Of a stretch of DNA of 15,294 nucleotides, positions 12,561 through 15,294 are shown in pieces (the first letter of the stretch is position 1; the number at the start of each line of letters is the position of its first letter). The translations under genes and the position numbers were made by a program. This DNA is from Clostridia bacterium. GTDB lineage: Bacteria; Bacillota; Clostridia; Oscillospirales; Acutalibacteraceae. The notes under the pieces are model-generated. The model saw nothing but the letters and a program-made list of their open reading frames with translations. It did not search any database and was not told the DNA's origin. The DNA lies in the NCBI GenBank assembly GCA_017501865.1, contig JAFVWD010000113.1:1-15294 (forward strand). Reading direction: 5' to 3'.

Positions 12561-13358
12561 GTGAGTAATAAAAATGAATATATAAGCAGACGGGAACCTG
12601 CAGTTCTTTACTGCGAAAAAGAGTATAATTTGCTTCCGGGGCAACATTACGGACCTATTACGCGCAAGATATATATTATTGAATGTTGTGAAGAAGGGTA
12701 TGGTTCTGTCATTATTAACGGGAAGGAATTTCAGATTTCTCCGGGTGATTGCTATGTGCTTCTTCCCGGAGATACGGTTATACACACGGCAGATATAGCA
12801 GAGCCAAGAAAAGGGTATTGGTGTGCGATTGACGGGTTAAATCTCAGCCTGATATTCAGAGAAGCAGGTATTACCTCGCAAACTCCATTTGCTCCGAAAG
12901 AGTATTTTGATGAGCTTTGCGCCTGTCTCAAGAAAATGGTTAGTGATTGGAAATGTGAAGATGGTGGAAAATCACTCAGGGAGACATCTTACATTTACGA
13001 AATTCTCGGTATTTTAATGAGAGATAAGAGTCCTTCTGTGCACGATGACAGAATTGAAATGGCACTCGGGCTGATGGAGGCAAGATTTCACGAGCATATA
13101 AATGTTAAAGAAATAGCAGAAGCGGTAGGTCTTGAGAGAAGTTATTTTTCAACCCTGTTCAAAGAGAAAACGGCAGTTTCTCCTCATAAATATCTGACCT
13201 CGTTGCGTATAAGAAAGGCTTGCGATTTACTTGAGAAAGAGCATTGTAATGTTTCTGAGGCAGCAATAGCAACGGGACTTGATCCCTGTAATTTTGCGCG
13301 TATTTTTAAAAGAGAAACCGGCAAGACTCCGATTGAGTATCTTCAGAACAAAGTGTGA
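12561..13358 (+). CDS. AraC-family transcriptional regulator
   Basis: A 265-residue regulator with an N-terminal cupin-like sensing domain (about 20-95, including ISPGDCYVLLPGDTV at 59-73) and a C-terminal AraC DNA-binding domain (165-265). The two helix-turn-helix units are around VKEIAEAVGLERSYFSTLFK (182-201) and VSEAAIATGLDPCNFARIFK (231-250), followed by the family's GKTPIEYL ending. The cupin type usually senses sugars. I choose GTG at 12561 because GGAG lies eight bases before it; an in-frame GTG at 12552 is part of that same ribosome binding site and is unlikely. Divergent transcription from the neighbouring dehydrogenase makes that gene the prime target. Activation or repression, and the inducer, cannot be told from sequence. 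Confidence 0.92.
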   Translation: MSNKNEYISRREPAVLYCEKEYNLLPGQHYGPITRKIYIIECCEEGYGSVIINGKEFQISPGDCYVLLPGDTVIHTADIAEPRKGYWCAIDGLNLSLIFREAGITSQTPFAPKEYFDELCACLKKMVSDWKCEDGGKSLRETSYIYEILGILMRDKSPSVHDDRIEMALGLMEARFHEHINVKEIAEAVGLERSYFSTLFKEKTAVSPHKYLTSLRIRKACDLLEKEHCNVSEAAIATGLDPCNFARIFKRETGKTPIEYLQNKV

Positions 13359-13507
13359 AAGAATGCTTTTTCAGTTGAAAAAATTGATTAGGAATTCAAT
13401 TATCGGGATTATATGTTGATATAAGTGACGTAAAAAATAATTTCAAGCATAATCATTTTAAGAATATTGTTGTTGATTACTGTAACAGATACGGAATAAA
13501 ATAGAAG

Positions 13508-13550
13508 AAAAATCCGAGTGAATTCCTTCGAATCCACCCGGATTTTGTAA
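13508..13550. terminator. Terminator between convergent araC-type and dehydrogenase genes
   Basis: AAAATCCG (13509-13516) pairs with CGGATTTT (13539-13546), and inner GTG.ATTC/GAAT.CAC arms continue the stem. T-rich flanks occur on both strands, the better one on the minus strand. It serves the minus-strand dehydrogenase and probably the AraC-type gene as well. The 150 bases before it hold no supported gene. Confidence 0.8.
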
Positions 13551-13560
13551 TTATAAATTT

Positions 13561-14568
13561 TTATATTTCGCTGTCTTGCGGATATGTGACACCGGTAAGC
13601 TTTCTGATGTAGTCCATTTGTTTTATTATAAAAAGAGTATTTTCAGGTGTATTTACAGGACTTGAAGTCATACCTGCATTAACGCACTCGCACATATGAG
13701 AAATCTGCTCTTCAAAGCCGTTACCTCTGTAAGGGGTTTTTATTGTTTCATTTGTTCCGTCAAGAAGCTTTATTTCTATTTCCTGCGGAGCATAAAATCT
13801 GTTTATATGAATAAAACCCTTTGTTCCGTAAATATAGCCCTCGTTTGGTTTTCTTAAAAGTGTTGCACTTGACAAGGCTGCTAAAGCACCGCTTTTGTAT
13901 TTTATTAAAATATTAGTGTGCGAGTCGGTTCCTTTATAAAAATCAGATTGTGCAAGTATTTCTTCGGTTTCTTCTCCCAGAAACCATTTTGAAAAATACA
14001 GGGCATATACTCCGACATCAAGAAGAGAACCTCCGCCGTTTTCTACCTTCAGGGCATGGTGCTCCATCTCGTCTTCATCAAAAGCATAGCAGAATTTACC
14101 TTCTACACCCTTTACTTCTCCGAGAACACCGTTTTTTATAAGCTCAAGGAGTTTAATTGTGCCGGGTACAAGTCTTGCCCACATAGCTTCCATTAAGAAG
14201 CAACCGTTTTCTTCGGCAGCCTTGAACATCGCTTTTGCTTCTGAAAGATTTACTGCCATTGGCTTTTCACAAATTACGTGCTTCTTGCCGTTAAGCATAA
14301 GTACAGAGCATTCCTTGTGAAGTGAATGCGGTACTGCTATATAGGCGCAGTCTATTTTGTCAGATGAGGCCATTTCTTCATAGCTTCCGAAACGATAGGG
14401 TACTGAAAACTCATCGCCGAATGCATCGGCAGTTTCCTGCTTTCTTGAAGCCACAGCGGTAAGCTCCGCTTCGGGAACATTTTTTATTGCTTCTGCAAAA
14501 CGGTGTGCAATTGTGCCTGTTCCGACAATTCCGAATCTTAACTTTTTCATATGATTTAACTTTTTCAT
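13561..14568 (-). CDS. Gfo/Idh/MocA-family dehydrogenase, dihydrodiol/xylose dehydrogenase type
   Basis: A 335-residue NAD(P)-dependent oxidoreductase. The Rossmann loop GTGTIAHRFA (16-25) is canonical, CEKPMAV supplies K102, and EAMWARLVP (127-135) plus LLDVGVYAL with Y188 in place of the usual histidine are typical of the dimeric dihydrodiol dehydrogenase/NADP-xylose dehydrogenase branch. Its true substrate is unknown. The start region is duplicated: an 18-bp unit is repeated in tandem so that MKKL occurs twice (MKKLNHMKKLRFGIVG). ATG 14568 has AGGAG seven bases upstream and is the better start. The internal ATG at 14550 would give the family's normal N-terminus but has no ribosome binding site of its own. 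It follows the DMP19-like gene by 22 bases and is co-transcribed with it. Confidence 0.93.
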   Translation of the reverse strand: MKKLNHMKKLRFGIVGTGTIAHRFAEAIKNVPEAELTAVASRKQETADAFGDEFSVPYRFGSYEEMASSDKIDCAYIAVPHSLHKECSVLMLNGKKHVICEKPMAVNLSEAKAMFKAAEENGCFLMEAMWARLVPGTIKLLELIKNGVLGEVKGVEGKFCYAFDEDEMEHHALKVENGGGSLLDVGVYALYFSKWFLGEETEEILAQSDFYKGTDSHTNILIKYKSGALAALSSATLLRKPNEGYIYGTKGFIHINRFYAPQEIEIKLLDGTNETIKTPYRGNGFEEQISHMCECVNAGMTSSPVNTPENTLFIIKQMDYIRKLTGVTYPQDSEI

Positions 14569-14575
14569 ATGATTT
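14540..14575 (-). repeat. Perfect 18-bp tandem duplication spanning a start codon
   Basis: AACTTTTTCATATGATTT occurs twice without a gap (14540-14557 and 14558-14575). Each copy contains the start codon and MKKL of the downstream dehydrogenase. Being a multiple of three it keeps the frame and adds six residues. Perfect identity suggests a recent slippage event. Confidence 0.95.
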
Positions 14576-14590
14576 CTCCTGCGTAAAGAA

Positions 14591-15112
14591 TTATTTTATT
14601 AGTTGTTCAATATTTTTCCTGGAATAGTCAATTATAAGCTGATGAAGCTCTTCCTCCTCATAAAATTTATTATCAAAGCTGTCAAAGTCATACCTCTCAG
14701 TCTGTTTCTCGTATTCATCAATACTTGAAACCTTGAAGGATGAAAGGTCGTTAACATCAATTTTATTTTCGGAAATAAAATTGTCGAATAAGCTCTTAAG
14801 AGAAACGGCACCTACCTCTTCAAGCGCTTTGCTTATATATGGAGCGCATTCACGGCTCGAATTTACAAAAAACTGACATAATCCGCCATTATTAACCTCA
14901 GCTTCAAAATTATTAAGAGAATATACAAGCTTTTGTGTTTCATTAATCTGCGAATCCTTTATGTCATAAACAGCATCCTCAAGAACACAGAAAAGCATCT
15001 CGTAAAAATCATCATCACTTAAGGCGAGTAAATCCTCTGTGCCCATTGCTCTGAATTTTTTTGCTTTTTTCATATTTTTAAAATTGAAAAGTATTGTACC
15101 TAAAATCCCCAT
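14591..15112 (-). CDS. DMP19/DUF4375-like protein
   Basis: A 173-residue soluble protein. The segment NNFEAEVNNGGLCQFFVNSS (67-86), continuing through ISKALEEVGA, matches the conserved core of the DMP19/DUF4375 family ('E..VNNGG..Qyf.Ns...a..ALe.iGA'). The biochemical role of that family is poorly defined; some members are proposed DNA mimics, others may act in stress or contact-dependent settings. The N-terminus is basic (FKNMKKAKKFRAM) and the C-terminal third is rich in D, E and Y. The ATG at 15112 has AAGGGTG seven bases upstream; a shorter form could start at a later Met (residue 14 or 23). It is first in an operon with the dehydrogenase, a pairing whose logic I cannot explain. Confidence 0.82.
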   Translation of the reverse strand: MGILGTILFNFKNMKKAKKFRAMGTEDLLALSDDDFYEMLFCVLEDAVYDIKDSQINETQKLVYSLNNFEAEVNNGGLCQFFVNSSRECAPYISKALEEVGAVSLKSLFDNFISENKIDVNDLSSFKVSSIDEYEKQTERYDFDSFDNKFYEEEELHQLIIDYSRKNIEQLIK

Positions 15113-15139
15113 AAAATCACCCTTTATACCATTTATATC

Positions 15140-15168
15140 ACTATAGCATAAATAATATAATTTTTCAA
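15140..15168 (-). promoter_or_regulatory. Promoter of the DMP19-dehydrogenase operon
   Basis: On the minus strand TTGAAA (15163-15168), a 17-base spacer and TATAGT (15140-15145), with TGC before the -10 as an extended element. The start would be near 15133. Confidence 0.75.
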
Positions 15169-15183
15169 CAAATACAAAACTTT

Positions 15184-15224
15184 GCCCCGGTAAAATGACA
15201 CGGTTACATTCTGAGAGTCGGGGC
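15184..15224. other. GC-closed hairpin upstream of the DMP19-like gene promoter
   Basis: GCCCCG (15184-15189) pairs with CGGGGC (15219-15224) around a 29-base loop. No direct T-tract follows on either strand, so it is not a clear terminator. It could be part of the terminating region of a gene beyond the right edge, or a regulatory element. Confidence 0.35.
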
Positions 15225-15261
15225 AGGGCAGTTTATGGTGGGTATTGATAGGGTGGCGTAA

Positions 15262-15294
15262 AAAGTAAAGGCAGAGAGCTAAAAACTCTCTGCC
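15262..15294 (-). terminator. Terminator of a minus-strand gene beyond the right edge
   Basis: GGCAGAGAG (15270-15278) pairs perfectly with CTCTCTGCC (15286-15294) at the very end of the window. On the minus strand a T-rich run follows the stem (TTTACTTTTT). The served gene would lie to the right; use by a plus-strand gene is not excluded. Confidence 0.7.

Noticed and set aside
13366..13382. AT-only palindrome TTTTTCA..TGAAAAA after the AraC-type gene stop
   Set aside because: No GC pairs to stabilise a terminator; a clear terminator exists at 13508-13550.
13391..13503. Open frame of about 38 codons after the AraC-type gene, reading toward NIVVDYCNRYGIK
   Set aside because: No start codon, no ribosome binding site and no recognisable family; a frame of this length is expected by chance in AT-rich DNA. 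A degraded gene remnant cannot be excluded.
11191..15264. Recurrent GRCGTAAAAA in three gaps (11191, 13427, 15255)
   Set aside because: Only ten bases, A-rich, and with different flanks; too weak to call a repeat or binding site.

Overview
The window reads as chromosomal DNA of a low-GC, strictly anaerobic Gram-positive bacterium, most likely a clostridial gut commensal of the Ruminococcaceae/Oscillospiraceae type. The reasons are: AT-rich genes with strong GGAGG-type ribosome binding sites, TTGACA/TATAAT promoters with 17-bp spacers, GC-stem/T-tract terminators, secreted proteins with typical Gram-positive signal peptides, and an oxygen-sensitive class III ribonucleotide reductase. The taxon is an inference; there is no rRNA gene here, and I see no tRNA, CRISPR array, transposase or phage gene.

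Layout. (1) 1-1937, plus strand: the 3' part of a large signalling protein (EAL c-di-GMP phosphodiesterase, PAS-like, C-terminal response-regulator receiver) followed by a separate Hpt protein, together a phosphorelay linked to c-di-GMP. (2) 2212-3520, minus strand: two paralogous secreted proteins with an Ig-like region, two CxxC pairs and a hydrophobic C-terminus, sharing one promoter and one terminator. (3) 3734-8808, plus strand: the metabolic core, nrdG (radical-SAM activase), a Sir2 deacylase, nrdD with a glutaredoxin/NrdH-like domain fused to its C-terminus, and a TrxB-like flavoprotein lacking the usual NADPH motif. Candidate NrdR boxes lie upstream of nrdG, just after sir2 and upstream of nrdD. 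(4) 9016-9702, plus: a six-helix membrane protein of unknown function. (5) 9753-11105, minus: a double flavodoxin-fold flavoprotein. (6) 11106-11413: a gene-free stretch with a candidate structured repeat. (7) 11414-13358: a Gfo/Idh/MocA dehydrogenase and a divergent AraC regulator with overlapping promoters. (8) 13561-15112, minus: a DMP19/DUF4375 protein and a second Gfo/Idh/MocA dehydrogenase whose start codon lies in an 18-bp tandem duplication.

How it fits together. The most coherent unit is region 3. NrdG installs the glycyl radical on NrdD; the fused CPKC redoxin is placed to reduce the NrdD active-site disulfide after each turnover; the TrxB-like protein could in turn reduce the redoxin. 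Because that flavoprotein lacks the HRRxxxR motif, its electrons may come from ferredoxin or NADH rather than NADPH. This would be a self-contained, thiol-driven anaerobic deoxynucleotide pathway. The Sir2 gene inside it is the unexplained member. All functional links are inferred from sequence motifs and gene order.
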